From the NCBI GenBank assembly GCA_905479915.1, contig CAJQOH010000038.1:35914-99913 (forward strand): a stretch of DNA of 64,000 nt. Reading direction: 5' to 3'. The stretch's first letter is position 1, and each line of letters begins with the position of its first letter. Source of the stretch: an uncultured Flavobacteriales bacterium. Its GTDB lineage: Bacteria; Bacteroidota; Bacteroidia; Flavobacteriales_E; Vicingaceae. The notes under the pieces were generated by a model. That model saw only the letters and a list, made by a program, of their open reading frames with translations. It made no database searches and was not told the DNA's origin. The translations under genes were made by a program, and so were the position numbers. Shown here in pieces: positions 1-8,863 of this stretch.

Positions 1-510
1 ATATTCATAAATACTATCTTCACTAAGATATACGGCAACATTAAAATCTCCATTTGCTGCATTAAAAAACGCTGTAAGTGTTTCTACATAGAGGGTATCA
101 TTTTGAATAAACCATTCAAAACCTGCATTTACATCAGTAGTTGTTGCGTTATATGTAGAATTTATAGTGTTCACTACAGTTGTTTGAATAGAAGAATTAT
201 AGCTTCCTAATCCAACTCCATTTAAGGTCCAATAAGGTTGCCCAGATGTTCCTATTGCATTTGCAATATCTTCTGCTGTACTTGAATACAATAGACTACT
301 TGAACTTTTATGCAAGCCAAGCACAACTGCTTTATTACCTACTTGATTAACAATTTGATCTGTTACAGGAATTCCGTATTGTCCACAGTTACCACACCAT
401 GTAGCATCAACAACCCCATAAAAAGATTTTTGAACCTCAGGAACATTAATTTGGGCATTAAGTGCACCACAAAACATAAAAATTGCTAAAAAACTGAAAA
501 TATTTTTCAT
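1..510 (-). CDS. Secreted thioredoxin-fold protein, Omp28-like (3' end cut by window)
   Basis: The reading frame is open from an ATG at 510 to the window edge, giving the first 170 residues. It begins with a signal peptide (MKNIFSFLAIFMFCGALNAQ) and then a short strand leading into WCGNCG, a CxxC pair at residues 39 and 42, as in thioredoxin-fold proteins. The following sequence (SGQPYWTLNGVG) fits the cis-Pro segment of that fold. In Bacteroidota such proteins are often called Omp28-related and carry a C-terminal T9SS domain, but that part lies outside the window. A periplasmic or surface redox or adhesion role is inferred only. The gene lies downstream of, and in the same direction as, the E1 dehydrogenase, separated by about 80 bp that holds a 12-bp imperfect inverted repeat (517-528 with 545-556). 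Confidence 0.6.
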   Translation of the reverse strand, partial: MKNIFSFLAIFMFCGALNAQINVPEVQKSFYGVVDATWCGNCGQYGIPVTDQIVNQVGNKAVVLGLHKSSSSLLYSSTAEDIANAIGTSGQPYWTLNGVGLGSYNSSIQTTVVNTINSTYNATTTDVNAGFEWFIQNDTLYVETLTAFFNAANGDFNVAVYLSEDSIYEY

Positions 511-590
511 CCTTAAATTGTATTGATTAAGGTACAAATGTCTCAATTAATACAATCAAAAAATGTCAGTCTGTAGACAGAATATTTCTT

Positions 591-3005
591 TTAATAAATC
601 GAAGGATATTGATCTTCATCAGCTTCATTCATAATGGCATAAGCAGCATCAAAAATATCATCAGCATTTGGTTTAGAGAAATAATCTCCATCAGTACCAT
701 AAGCTGGTCTATGTGCCTTAGATGATAATGTAACCGGTTCCGCATCTAAATGGTAGTATCCTTTTTGTTCTACCAATATTTTATCTAGAATATAAGCAGA
801 AGCTCCACCAGGAACGTCCTCATCAACAATCAATAATCGATTAGTCGTTTCAATTGATTCTGCAATCATGTGATTAATATCGAAAGGCAATAAAGATCTT
901 ACATCGATTAATTCAACAGAAACTCCAACTTCTGACAATTGTTTTACTGCTTGCTCTGCAATGTTACAAGTAGATCCATAAGATACTATCGTAATATCTG
1001 TTCCTTCAGTTACTATTTCTGGAACACCTAAAGGAGTAGTAAATTCTCCTAAGTTAGAAGGCATGTTCTCTTTAGTACGATACCCATTCAATGGCTCAAT
1101 AACCAAGGCAGGGTCATCACCTTTTAACAAGGTGTTGTAAAAACCTGCTGCATCTATTAGGTTTCTAGGAACACAAACGTGCATCCCTCTAACAGCATTT
1201 ATGATCATTCCCATAGGAGATCCTGAATGCCAAATTCCCTCTAAACGATGTCCACGTGTTCTAATAATTAAAGGAGCTTTTTGACCACCTTTAGTTCGGT
1301 ATTGAAGTGTAGACAAATCATCACTCATTACCTGAATACAATACAATAAGTAATCTAAATATTGAATTTCAGCAATTGGTCTTAACCCTCTTAAAGCCAT
1401 TCCAATTCCTTGCCCTACAATTGTATTTTCTCTAATTCCTGTATCAGAAACTCTTATCTCTCCAAATCTCTCTTGTAAACCTTCTAAACTTTGATTTACT
1501 CCTCCGATATTTCCTGTATCTTCTCCAAAAGTTAATACTTCAGGATAGTTTTCAAAAATCTTTATAAAGTTATCTCTCAGAATAATTCTACCATCCTCCA
1601 TTTTTCCTGAAGGAACAGGTTTTACTTCTTCAACTTTCATTGGAGAAGTTTCAAACTCTGAAGTTAACGTAGAACTATATCTATCATGGTTTGCAGTTTT
1701 AGATGCTGCTAACCAATTTACCAATTGAGATTTAGCAGGGATACTCTCTTCTCTTGTAACTCTTAAAACCTTCTTAGCTGTAGAGATAATATCTTTTCTA
1801 TTTGGTTCTGTATTCCCTTTTAATGCAGTTATTATAGGAGTAATAAAAGGAGCATTACTGCTAACTGCAGCTATGCTTTCCAACAAACCAACAATTGTTT
1901 GCTGCTCTTCTTTAATAGGATTTAAATAAGCGGTCCAAGCTGCACGCTTTTGAGCAGAAACTTCTTTTTTACCTTCCTTCTCTATCGTTTCTAATTCTTC
2001 TTCTGTAGCTAATTTATTTTCAAGAATCCATTCTTTAAACTTTTTAACACAGCAGTATTCTGTTTCCCAAGCTAATCTTTCTTTGGATTTATAACGTTCA
2101 TGAGAACCTGAAGTTGAATGTCCTTGTGGTTGGGTAACCTCTTCAACATGTACTAAAACCGGACAATGTTCTTCTCTTGCAATTTTAGTTGCTTTCTCAT
2201 AAGTTTCTATTAATGCTGGATAATCCCAAGCTCTTACTTTAAGAATTTCAAAACCATTCGTTCCTTTCTCTCGTTGAAATCCCTTTAATATTTCTGAAAT
2301 ACTTTCCTTGGTTGTTTGGTATTTTTTAGGAACCGAAATTCCTTGTCCATCATCCCAAACAGACATTACAACAGGTACTTGAAGAACTCCCATTGCATTT
2401 ATAGCCTCCCAAAATGGTCCTTCAGAAGTACTGGCATCACCAATTGTTCCAAAAGCAACTTCATTTCCTTTATTAGAAAACGTTGTAAATGAAGCTAAAT
2501 CTTTATTGTTCCTATACACTTTAGATGCTTGCCCTAAACCTAATAATCTTGCCATTTGACCTGCAGTAGGAGAAATATCTGATGAAGAATTTTTCATCTT
2601 AGTTAAATCTTTCCAACTCCCATCCTCATTTAAACTTCTGGTACCAAAATGACCATTCATTGATCTTCCTGCAGAAGCTGGTTCCGCTTCAACATCTGTA
2701 TGCGCATACAATTGAGCAAAAAACTGTTGAATAGTTAATTGACCAATTGCCATCATAATTGTTTGATCTCGGTAATAACCAGATCTAAAATCTCCATCTT
2801 TAAATTGTTTTGCTAAAGCAATCTGAGGCAACTCCTTACCATCTCCAAATATTCCAAACTTAGCTTTACCGGTAAGTACCTCTCTTCTTCCTAAGTAAGA
2901 AGTTTCTCTACTTATGTAAACTAAACGATAATCTTCAAGAACTGTATCTCTGAATTTATCTTTAGATATTTTTGTCGATTCTTTTTCTATAGTGCTACTA
3001 CTCAT
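591..3005 (-). CDS. Fused alpha-beta E1 component of a 2-oxoacid dehydrogenase complex
   Basis: This is a thiamine-diphosphate-dependent E1 enzyme that decarboxylates a 2-oxoacid (branched-chain type or pyruvate) and passes the acyl group to a lipoyl E2. The alpha half occupies roughly residues 1-400, with the cofactor segment GDASTSEGPFWEAINAMG followed by VWDDGQG. The beta half runs from about residue 465 to the end and contains FGEDTG, a transketolase-like pyrimidine domain and a C-terminal transketolase domain. Alpha and beta are separate chains in many bacteria; the single fused chain of about 800 residues is usual in Bacteroidota. A TTG lies two codons upstream at 3011, but the ATG at 3005 is the more likely start. 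Substrate specificity cannot be read from the sequence. E2 and E3 genes are not in the window. Confidence 0.88.
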   Translation of the reverse strand: MSSSTIEKESTKISKDKFRDTVLEDYRLVYISRETSYLGRREVLTGKAKFGIFGDGKELPQIALAKQFKDGDFRSGYYRDQTIMMAIGQLTIQQFFAQLYAHTDVEAEPASAGRSMNGHFGTRSLNEDGSWKDLTKMKNSSSDISPTAGQMARLLGLGQASKVYRNNKDLASFTTFSNKGNEVAFGTIGDASTSEGPFWEAINAMGVLQVPVVMSVWDDGQGISVPKKYQTTKESISEILKGFQREKGTNGFEILKVRAWDYPALIETYEKATKIAREEHCPVLVHVEEVTQPQGHSTSGSHERYKSKERLAWETEYCCVKKFKEWILENKLATEEELETIEKEGKKEVSAQKRAAWTAYLNPIKEEQQTIVGLLESIAAVSSNAPFITPIITALKGNTEPNRKDIISTAKKVLRVTREESIPAKSQLVNWLAASKTANHDRYSSTLTSEFETSPMKVEEVKPVPSGKMEDGRIILRDNFIKIFENYPEVLTFGEDTGNIGGVNQSLEGLQERFGEIRVSDTGIRENTIVGQGIGMALRGLRPIAEIQYLDYLLYCIQVMSDDLSTLQYRTKGGQKAPLIIRTRGHRLEGIWHSGSPMGMIINAVRGMHVCVPRNLIDAAGFYNTLLKGDDPALVIEPLNGYRTKENMPSNLGEFTTPLGVPEIVTEGTDITIVSYGSTCNIAEQAVKQLSEVGVSVELIDVRSLLPFDINHMIAESIETTNRLLIVDEDVPGGASAYILDKILVEQKGYYHLDAEPVTLSSKAHRPAYGTDGDYFSKPNADDIFDAAYAIMNEADEDQYPSIY

Positions 3006-3142
3006 TCCCAATTTTATTTTTTTTGAAGTTGAAAAAGAAAAATCTCAACCTCATTTTCGAAGTCTTGCGAAGTTACGCAAAATTTAATTTTTTTGAAAGT
3101 AGTTTTTTAGACTCTTAAATTATCTGTCAAATTGATTGCTCA

Positions 3143-3177
3143 TTTGTTTTAAAACCCCCGTTCTTTTTATATATTTG
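3143..3177 (+). promoter_or_regulatory. Possible Bacteroidota-type promoter of the Thx gene
   Basis: TATATTTG at 3170-3177 matches the TAnnTTTG -7 element, and TTTG at 3143-3146 could be the -33 element. The 23-nt spacing is slightly longer than usual. It ends 33 nt before the Thx ATG, leaving an A-rich leader. Confidence 0.45.
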
Positions 3178-3210
3178 AGGCACTTATAATTACAAAAAAT
3201 AAAAACACAC

Positions 3211-3423
3211 ATGGGAAAAGGAGATAAAAAATCTAAAAAAGGAAAAATTTCATCGGGTTCTTACGGTGTAACTAGAAAGAGAAAAAAGGCAGCAACTTTC
3301 GTAACAAAACCAAAAGCAAAGAAAGCAGCTCCAAAAAAGGAAAAAGAACCTGCAGAAAAAGCTCCAGCAAAGAAAGCAGCGGCAAAAAAAGCCCCAGCTA
3401 AAAAAGCAGCAGCTAAAAAATAA
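3211..3423 (+). CDS. 30S ribosomal protein Thx with a lysine/alanine-rich tail
   Basis: The first 25 residues (MGKGDKKSKKGKISSGSYGV, then TRKRKK) match the small basic ribosomal protein Thx, which sits at the top of the 30S head. In its minimal form Thx is only about 25-40 residues. Here it continues into a histone H1-like tail of AAPKK, APAKKAAAKK and similar repeats up to residue 70. The tail is low complexity and probably disordered; whether it binds rRNA or DNA is inference. The gene is monocistronic, divergent from the E1 gene, and followed directly by a strong terminator. Confidence 0.8.
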   Translation: MGKGDKKSKKGKISSGSYGVTRKRKKAATFVTKPKAKKAAPKKEKEPAEKAPAKKAAAKKAPAKKAAAKK

Positions 3424-3444
3424 AAACAGAATTTCTGTTTACAA

Positions 3445-3477
3445 AAGTCCGAATGATGAACTCATTCGGACTTTTTT
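3445..3477 (+). terminator. Rho-independent terminator after the Thx gene
   Basis: A perfect 12-bp stem (AAGTCCGAATGA with TCATTCGGACTT) around a 5-nt loop runs into six T residues. It also lies just 3' of coaE on the opposite strand, so it may stop transcription from both sides. Confidence 0.9.
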
Positions 3478-3479
3478 AT

Positions 3480-4094
3480 TTACTCTATTTTCAATTGATG
3501 ATAAATTTCTAATACCTGAGGAATTACCAATTGAGTATCATCATTGGCTATAACAAAATCGGTATATGCTAATTTTTCTTTATCAGAAATTTGCGCTTGA
3601 ATTCTAGCATTTACTTTTTCTTCTGAAACTTTATCGCGTTCAACTACTCGCTTAACCCTTATAACCTCTGGAGCTGTTACTAAAATAATTTTATCCATTT
3701 GCTTATAAGCACCGCTCTCAATTAATATTGCAGCTTCTTTTATTAAAACAGGAAAATGTGCATTATCAGCAACCCACTCATTAAAACATGCTGCCACTCT
3801 CGGATGAACAATCTCATTCAATCGTTCTAAAGCATTTGAATCATTAAAGACGATTCCTGCCATTTTAACTTTATCTAAAACACCATTTTGATATACATCA
3901 CCAAACTCTGAAATAATTTTTTCGACAACTTTAACATCAGTATTAATGATATTTTTTGCTTCTCTATCAGAATCAAAAACAGGAACATTTAAAGCTAAAA
4001 AAACCTTACTCACTGTAGATTTTCCAGAGCCAATACCTCCAGTTAATCCTACAATTACAGGTTTATTATTTTCGTTTTTTAAGGATGTACTCAA
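3480..4094 (-). CDS. coaE: Dephospho-CoA kinase
   Basis: This enzyme phosphorylates the 3'-hydroxyl of dephospho-CoA, the last step of coenzyme A synthesis. The P-loop GLTGGIGSGKST is at residues 16-27, followed by the family's FDSDREAK segment and the HPRV motif in the lid region. The length of 204 residues is typical. No ATG lies ahead of the P-loop. The start is taken as TTG at 4094, preceded by an AGGAAAAG stretch, which makes the gene overlap the end of the ybbR-like gene by 29 bp and suggests translational coupling. It is the last gene of the DUF1573-yajC-ybbR-coaE operon. Confidence 0.92.
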   Translation of the reverse strand: MSTSLKNENNKPVIVGLTGGIGSGKSTVSKVFLALNVPVFDSDREAKNIINTDVKVVEKIISEFGDVYQNGVLDKVKMAGIVFNDSNALERLNEIVHPRVAACFNEWVADNAHFPVLIKEAAILIESGAYKQMDKIILVTAPEVIRVKRVVERDKVSEEKVNARIQAQISDKEKLAYTDFVIANDDTQLVIPQVLEIYHQLKIE

Positions 4095-5061
4095 CTTTTC
4101 CTGGGTTTAAAGTCAATGATTGAATAAAATCTGGATACTCAATTAATTCCACCTTCAACTTATGGTTAAAGTTATCATTAATCTGTTCATAGTCAATTTT
4201 AGCACTAAAATTTGCACTAGCCAAACTGGCCATTTTACTTAACGGAATTAAAAATTTCACTTCAATTTCATTAGGAATGGCTTTAATCTCAATACTATCA
4301 GGTACATTTTCATACGATACTTTTACCATCACAGATGATTCCGTAAATTTCTCTACAGGAATATGAAGTATCACTTTTTCAGGATTAAAGGATAGTTTTT
4401 TTTGAGCATATTCTGCTCTAAACTGCACACTTTCTGTTGTTGTTTCTGACAAATTATCCAGTACCAATTCTTCTGTATAAACAGCATTCAATGTATCTAA
4501 AATAGAAGCAGGACCGCTAACACTAGTAATTGCAGGTTTAACCAATAACCTACCAAAAAGCTGATATTGTTGTTCAAAATTAAGCTGAGTAGAAGATATA
4601 ATTTTAACTTTCTTTTCTACTCTAGCATCAAATACAAACCGTATTGAATCTGGGTATATTTCTTTAACTTCTATTTGCTCTCCAAGTTGATTGGCAATAT
4701 ATTCAGAAAAAGAAGTTGATGCCAATTTAACATGCTGTAGCTCATTATTAACACCTTGCATTTCTGATAAGTCAATTCTTAAATTCGGTCTTCTTAATCT
4801 AAGTTTATAGGCCATTAAATCAAAACCCAAACCTTTTATCTTAAGACTCAATTGATTGGGCAATTTATTTAACACCACCTTATTTTCAGGTTGATTGACA
4901 TAAGAAACATTAAAAACTGCTTCAGTACTTGCTGTTTTACTCAAGGCATTTAATAGCCAAAAGAAAAAAGATAAACTCAAGCAGAATAAAAAAACATAAA
5001 GCTTCCTGTTAGAGGAAGCTTTATGCATATTTTTTTGAATGATATTTAGATTTTTAGTCAA
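4066..5061 (-). CDS. YbbR-like domain protein, membrane anchored
   Basis: One transmembrane helix near the N terminus (about residues 21-40, LYVFLFCLSLSFFFWLLNAL) is followed by a periplasmic region of beta-strand repeats typical of YbbR domains. In Firmicutes the YbbR homologue CdaR regulates a diadenylate cyclase, but no such partner gene is present here and the function in Bacteroidota is not established. The neighbours yajC and coaE are the usual ones for this phylum. The start is uncertain: TTG at 5061 gives 331 residues, and an ATG at 5028 would give 320 and still include the helix. The gene begins 10 bp after yajC. Confidence 0.75.
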   Translation of the reverse strand: MTKNLNIIQKNMHKASSNRKLYVFLFCLSLSFFFWLLNALSKTASTEAVFNVSYVNQPENKVVLNKLPNQLSLKIKGLGFDLMAYKLRLRRPNLRIDLSEMQGVNNELQHVKLASTSFSEYIANQLGEQIEVKEIYPDSIRFVFDARVEKKVKIISSTQLNFEQQYQLFGRLLVKPAITSVSGPASILDTLNAVYTEELVLDNLSETTTESVQFRAEYAQKKLSFNPEKVILHIPVEKFTESSVMVKVSYENVPDSIEIKAIPNEIEVKFLIPLSKMASLASANFSAKIDYEQINDNFNHKLKVELIEYPDFIQSLTLNPGKVEYILKKRK

Positions 5062-5071
5062 ATCACTACGG

Positions 5072-5404
5072 TTATTTTTTCGCCATCTCCTCTACTGCAA
5101 ATTCCTTTGATATTGCATTTTTATCCATCTTCAATCTATTTCCTCCTTCTACTTCGATAATAACTACCTCATCTTTTACCTCTACAATTTTTCCATGAAT
5201 ACCGCCAATAGTAATTATTTTAGCTCCTTTCACTAAGCTTTCCTTAAACTTTTTAGCTTCTTTTTGTTTTTTCATTTGTGGTCTTATCATAAAAAGATAA
5301 AACACTAAAAAGATGGCTCCAAACATCATTATTTGAGTCATCATTCCTTGTCCTCCATCTGCTGTTTCAGCAGGAATTTGTAATAATATACCTAGTTCTT
5401 TCAT
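5072..5404 (-). CDS. yajC: Preprotein translocase subunit YajC
   Basis: YajC is a small inner-membrane accessory of the SecDF-SecYEG translocon. A single hydrophobic segment at about residues 21-42 (MMTQIMMFGAIFLVFYLFMI) is followed by RPQMKKQKE, the family's signature, and then a small beta-rich cytoplasmic domain (KIITIGGIHGKIVEV). The 110-residue length is typical. It sits 12 bp after the DUF1573 lipoprotein gene and 10 bp before the YbbR-like gene, which is the standard Bacteroidota order. Confidence 0.92.
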   Translation of the reverse strand: MKELGILLQIPAETADGGQGMMTQIMMFGAIFLVFYLFMIRPQMKKQKEAKKFKESLVKGAKIITIGGIHGKIVEVKDEVVIIEVEGGNRLKMDKNAISKEFAVEEMAKK

Positions 5405-5416
5405 ATCTCTTTTTAA

Positions 5417-5884
5417 TTATTTTGATTGTTCCGCCTCTGGCGCTAAAATTTTTCCTTTTAATGCAATTACCTTTGTATTGGGTTTTGTATTGGCTACTAA
5501 TGTTATTGTTTTATTTTGCAATCCTTTTTTACCATTAGAATCAAACCTTACATCAATAGAGCTTTCTGCCCCTGGCTTAATCGGTTCCTTTGGCCATTCT
5601 GGCACTGTACAGCCACAACTCGCTTTAGCAGAAGAAATAATTAAATCAGCTTCACCAACATTTTTAAATTTAAACGTGGTTGAAACAACTTCTCCTTGAG
5701 TAATTTCTCCAAAATCTTTTACCTCTTCTACAAATTCAAAATGGGGCAATTTAACTTCATCAACACTAGTATTAGTAGCGGTAATAGGATTGTCTATGAT
5801 ATCAGTAGATAAACCTTCTTCTTCATTTCCTCCACAAGAAGTTAATAAAGCAACTATTGCTATTGGGAATATTATTTTCTTCAT
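5417..5884 (-). CDS. DUF1573 lipoprotein
   Basis: A lipoprotein signal peptide ends in LLTSC with the acylated Cys at residue 17. The mature part contains one DUF1573 domain of about 100 residues, an immunoglobulin-like ASH/MSP-type fold marked by FKFKNVGEADLIISSAKASC and CGCTVPEWP. The molecular function is unknown. The protein is expected on the periplasmic face of a membrane. It is the first gene of the yajC-ybbR-coaE operon. A TATATTTG -7 element is present on the minus strand at 5906-5913. Confidence 0.82.
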   Translation of the reverse strand: MKKIIFPIAIVALLTSCGGNEEEGLSTDIIDNPITATNTSVDEVKLPHFEFVEEVKDFGEITQGEVVSTTFKFKNVGEADLIISSAKASCGCTVPEWPKEPIKPGAESSIDVRFDSNGKKGLQNKTITLVANTKPNTKVIALKGKILAPEAEQSK

Positions 5885-5934
5885 TTATTTTAATTTTTAA
5901 GGACACAAATATACTCAAACTTAGTAGCTTTTTA

Positions 5935-5942
5935 TACTTTTG
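5935..5942 (+). promoter_or_regulatory. -7 promoter element very close to the aroE start
   Basis: TACTTTTG matches TAnnTTTG and ends only 5 nt before the aroE ATG, so transcription would start at or next to the start codon. No clear -33 element was found, so this rests on the -7 match alone. Confidence 0.35.
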
Positions 5943-5947
5943 ATTGC

Positions 5948-6688
5948 ATGAAACAATACGGTTTAATAGGTCATCCTCTTTCTCATTCTTTTTCCAAAAA
6001 ATACTTTACTCAAAAATTTAAAAATGAAAGTATTATTGATTGCGCCTACGAGTTATTTGACATAGATAATCTTGATCAATTTAATAAGATACTAATAGAC
6101 CATCCAAACCTAAAAGGACTTAATGTTACCATTCCTTATAAAGAAAGTATTTTAGAATACTTAACCGATATTGATCAAAAAGCCAAAACAATTGGAGCAG
6201 TAAATACAATTAAAGTATCCAACAACCAGAAAACACTAAAAGGATACAATACAGATTACTATGGCTTTAAAAATTCCTTAAAACCATTCTTAGACATTAA
6301 TCATGAACGCGCATTAATTCTTGGAACTGGAGGTGCCTCTAAAACAGTAAAACTTGTATTGAATGAATTGAATATTGACTGTTTAATGGTTTCTAGAAAT
6401 CCTGTAAACCCTGATGAAATAAGCTACAATGATGTGAATAAATATGTTATAAAACATCACCAAATCATTATCAATACAACTCCTATGGGAATGTTCCCAA
6501 ACACTTCTGCTTTTCCTGGGATTGATTACGAAAGCCTAACCAAAAAGCATTTATTGTATGATTTAATTTACAATCCTGAAGAAACTATTTTTTTGAAAAA
6601 AGGAAAAGAGCAAGGTTGCATTACAATCAATGGCCTACAAATGTTAAAATTACAAGCTGAAAAGTCTTGGGAAATTTGGAATAGTTAA
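5948..6688 (+). CDS. aroE: Shikimate dehydrogenase
   Basis: The enzyme reduces 3-dehydroshikimate to shikimate with NADPH in the chorismate pathway. The N-terminal substrate domain shows YGLIGHPLSHSFSKKYF, LNVTIPYKE with the catalytic Lys, and GAVNTI. The nucleotide-binding domain has the loop LGTGGASK, and the end carries NGLQMLKLQAEKSW. The 246-residue length fits the short Bacteroidota form. The gene stands alone, divergent from the DUF1573 operon, and its stop lies 8 bp from the stop of the convergent phosphatase gene. Confidence 0.92.
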   Translation: MKQYGLIGHPLSHSFSKKYFTQKFKNESIIDCAYELFDIDNLDQFNKILIDHPNLKGLNVTIPYKESILEYLTDIDQKAKTIGAVNTIKVSNNQKTLKGYNTDYYGFKNSLKPFLDINHERALILGTGGASKTVKLVLNELNIDCLMVSRNPVNPDEISYNDVNKYVIKHHQIIINTTPMGMFPNTSAFPGIDYESLTKKHLLYDLIYNPEETIFLKKGKEQGCITINGLQMLKLQAEKSWEIWNS

Positions 6689-6696
6689 ACTTCAAA

Positions 6697-8811
6697 CTAT
6701 AGCTTAATTCCAATAACACAAACATCGTCTAATTGTTCTAACTCCCCTTTCCATTCATTAAAAGAACTGAGCAACTTATCTTTTTGCGCCTTAACAGACA
6801 GTTCATGATTAGCAATTAATAATTGTTTAAATCGTTTCTTCATAAATTTCTTTCCTCTTTCTCCTCCAAACTGATCAACATATCCATCAGTAAATAAATA
6901 CACTAAATCATTCTTATCTAAACTGATTTTATGATTCGTAAAAGGTTGTTGATTCGTATGAAATCCTATTGGTTGTTTATTCGCTTTAATTTCATAAAAA
7001 TTAGAATCAGACTCGTCAATAGAAATTGAGTCTTTATCAAATCTACTCAACCCTTTATTTGAAGAAAGAACCCATAAAGGATTATTTGCCCCTGCCCACT
7101 CTATGTTCCTTCTTGCCTTATCGATCTTTATCATAGACATATCCATACCATCTCTACTTTCTCCCACCAATCCTCTCTGACCAAGCTCTCGTATAACTTT
7201 AGTTCTTAATTGATTTAAAATTTCTGCTGGAGAAAGCAATTCTTTTTGAGCATTAATCTCATTCAAAAAAGCAATCCCTAACATACTCATAAACCCACCA
7301 GGAACTCCATGACCAGTACAATCTGCTGCAGTAATATAAATATTTTCTTCTTTCTCTATCATCCAATAAAAATCTCCACTAACAATATCTTTAGGTTGAA
7401 ATAAAACAAAATGTTCCGGAAAACGTGATAAATCTCTTTCTTTAGAGCTTAATACCGCTTGCTGTATCCGTTGAGCATAGTTAATACTATCTGTAATCTC
7501 TTTGTTTTTTTCTTCAACAATTTCTTTTTGATTGGCCAATATAGTGTTTACTTTTTTCCGCTGCTGAGATCCTCTAAATATAAAAAACAGGATAACTAAC
7601 ACCGATGTTAATGCTACTGCCATCGCAATTTTTTGCAAACGCTGATTCTCAATATCTGTTTGTTGCAATACTTTCTCTTTATTTAATAATGCAATTTCTT
7701 TTCGTTTAGAATCATTTTCATAAATAGCATCCAACTCTGCTATTTGCCTATTGGTTTCTTCATTTAATAACGAATCTTTATAGCTTGTAAATTCCTGATA
7801 ATAGATAAAGGCAGCTTTATAATCTCCCTTTTGAGCAGCTACTCCAGCCAAACCTTCTAAAGCAGAAACTAAATCTTCTACTATACCTATTTCTTTGGCC
7901 ATATCATAACCTCTATCCAAATAAAACGAAGCACTGTTTAAGTCTCCAATATTCAAGTAGCCTTCACCTATATTTATATACGATTGGCAAATACCCCTTT
8001 TATTATTCAACTTCCTTTCCATAGCTAAAGCCTCTATATTGTACTTCAATCCTTTTTCATAATCTTTTTGATGAAAATACAACTGACCAATATTTGTTAA
8101 AGATGAAGCAATTCCCTGCACATCATTTATTTTTCGCTTTATTTCTAATGATTTTTCATAATAAAAAAATGCGCTATCTAACTTATTTAAGTTTCTATAA
8201 ACGATCCCTATATTGTTATAAGAACCTGATATCCCTGCAGAATCTTTATTAACTATATCTATCGCCAAAGATTTTCTATGATATTCAATTGCCTTAACTA
8301 AAGCGCCTTTACTTTTATAAATACTCCCTAAATTATTATAGATAGCAGACATCCTACCAGTATCATTAATTTTTTCAAACTTTTTAAGTGCTTTAAAATA
8401 ATACTGAACTGAAGCTTCAAATTCTCCTTTGTAATAATTAACTATTCCCAAGTTTAGTAAAGCTTGAGCTTGCCAGAAATCATTTTCAAGGACCTTATTA
8501 ATTGATAATGATTTATTGTAATAAATGATTGCAGAATCAAACTTTGATTGATAATCTAATGCTAAACCTAAATTGAGGTAAGATCTTGCAATTTGACTAT
8601 CTATCTTAACAAGGTTTAATTGGAGTAATGCATATTGCTCAGCTTTTTCTGGAGATGAATTTAACTCTCCAGAGATTATTTGATTAATTGCCTCAAACTG
8701 CAAATTAACATCTTTAGAATTTTCAACAAAATTGACTAAACTATCAGTATTCGAGTATGAATACTCAAAAGAAAAAAGGAAAAGTAATATGAATACCCAT
8801 TTGATTTTCAA
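6697..8811 (-). CDS. TPR-repeat SpoIIE/RsbU-type PP2C phosphatase
   Basis: A signal peptide or anchor (residues 1-20) is followed by at least six tetratricopeptide repeats with a regular 40-residue period (about 75-340, for example NNLGSIYKSKG). A transmembrane helix is at about 395-412, then a short coiled coil, then a cytoplasmic PP2C-like serine phosphatase domain from about 465. Metal-binding Asp motifs are visible as SGDFYW, ADCTGHGVPGG, LFTDGYVDQFG and DDVCVIG. This architecture is common in Bacteroidota and suggests that a periplasmic TPR sensor controls dephosphorylation of a cytoplasmic STAS-like or SiaC-like protein. The next gene downstream encodes a SiaC homologue, the likely substrate. 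The start is TTG at 8811, supported by the signal peptide beginning there; no usable ATG is nearby. Confidence 0.85.
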   Translation of the reverse strand: MKIKWVFILLFLFSFEYSYSNTDSLVNFVENSKDVNLQFEAINQIISGELNSSPEKAEQYALLQLNLVKIDSQIARSYLNLGLALDYQSKFDSAIIYYNKSLSINKVLENDFWQAQALLNLGIVNYYKGEFEASVQYYFKALKKFEKINDTGRMSAIYNNLGSIYKSKGALVKAIEYHRKSLAIDIVNKDSAGISGSYNNIGIVYRNLNKLDSAFFYYEKSLEIKRKINDVQGIASSLTNIGQLYFHQKDYEKGLKYNIEALAMERKLNNKRGICQSYINIGEGYLNIGDLNSASFYLDRGYDMAKEIGIVEDLVSALEGLAGVAAQKGDYKAAFIYYQEFTSYKDSLLNEETNRQIAELDAIYENDSKRKEIALLNKEKVLQQTDIENQRLQKIAMAVALTSVLVILFFIFRGSQQRKKVNTILANQKEIVEEKNKEITDSINYAQRIQQAVLSSKERDLSRFPEHFVLFQPKDIVSGDFYWMIEKEENIYITAADCTGHGVPGGFMSMLGIAFLNEINAQKELLSPAEILNQLRTKVIRELGQRGLVGESRDGMDMSMIKIDKARRNIEWAGANNPLWVLSSNKGLSRFDKDSISIDESDSNFYEIKANKQPIGFHTNQQPFTNHKISLDKNDLVYLFTDGYVDQFGGERGKKFMKKRFKQLLIANHELSVKAQKDKLLSSFNEWKGELEQLDDVCVIGIKL

Positions 8812-8863
8812 GACTACAAGGTAAATTATTTTATCTAAAATAAAAGCCTTTTAAGCAACTATT

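Noticed and set aside
591..3005. Non-standard GDA...DD thiamine motif of the E1 enzyme as a sign of lost activity
   Set aside because: The fused Bacteroidota E1 family appears to use WDDG here, so it is probably normal.
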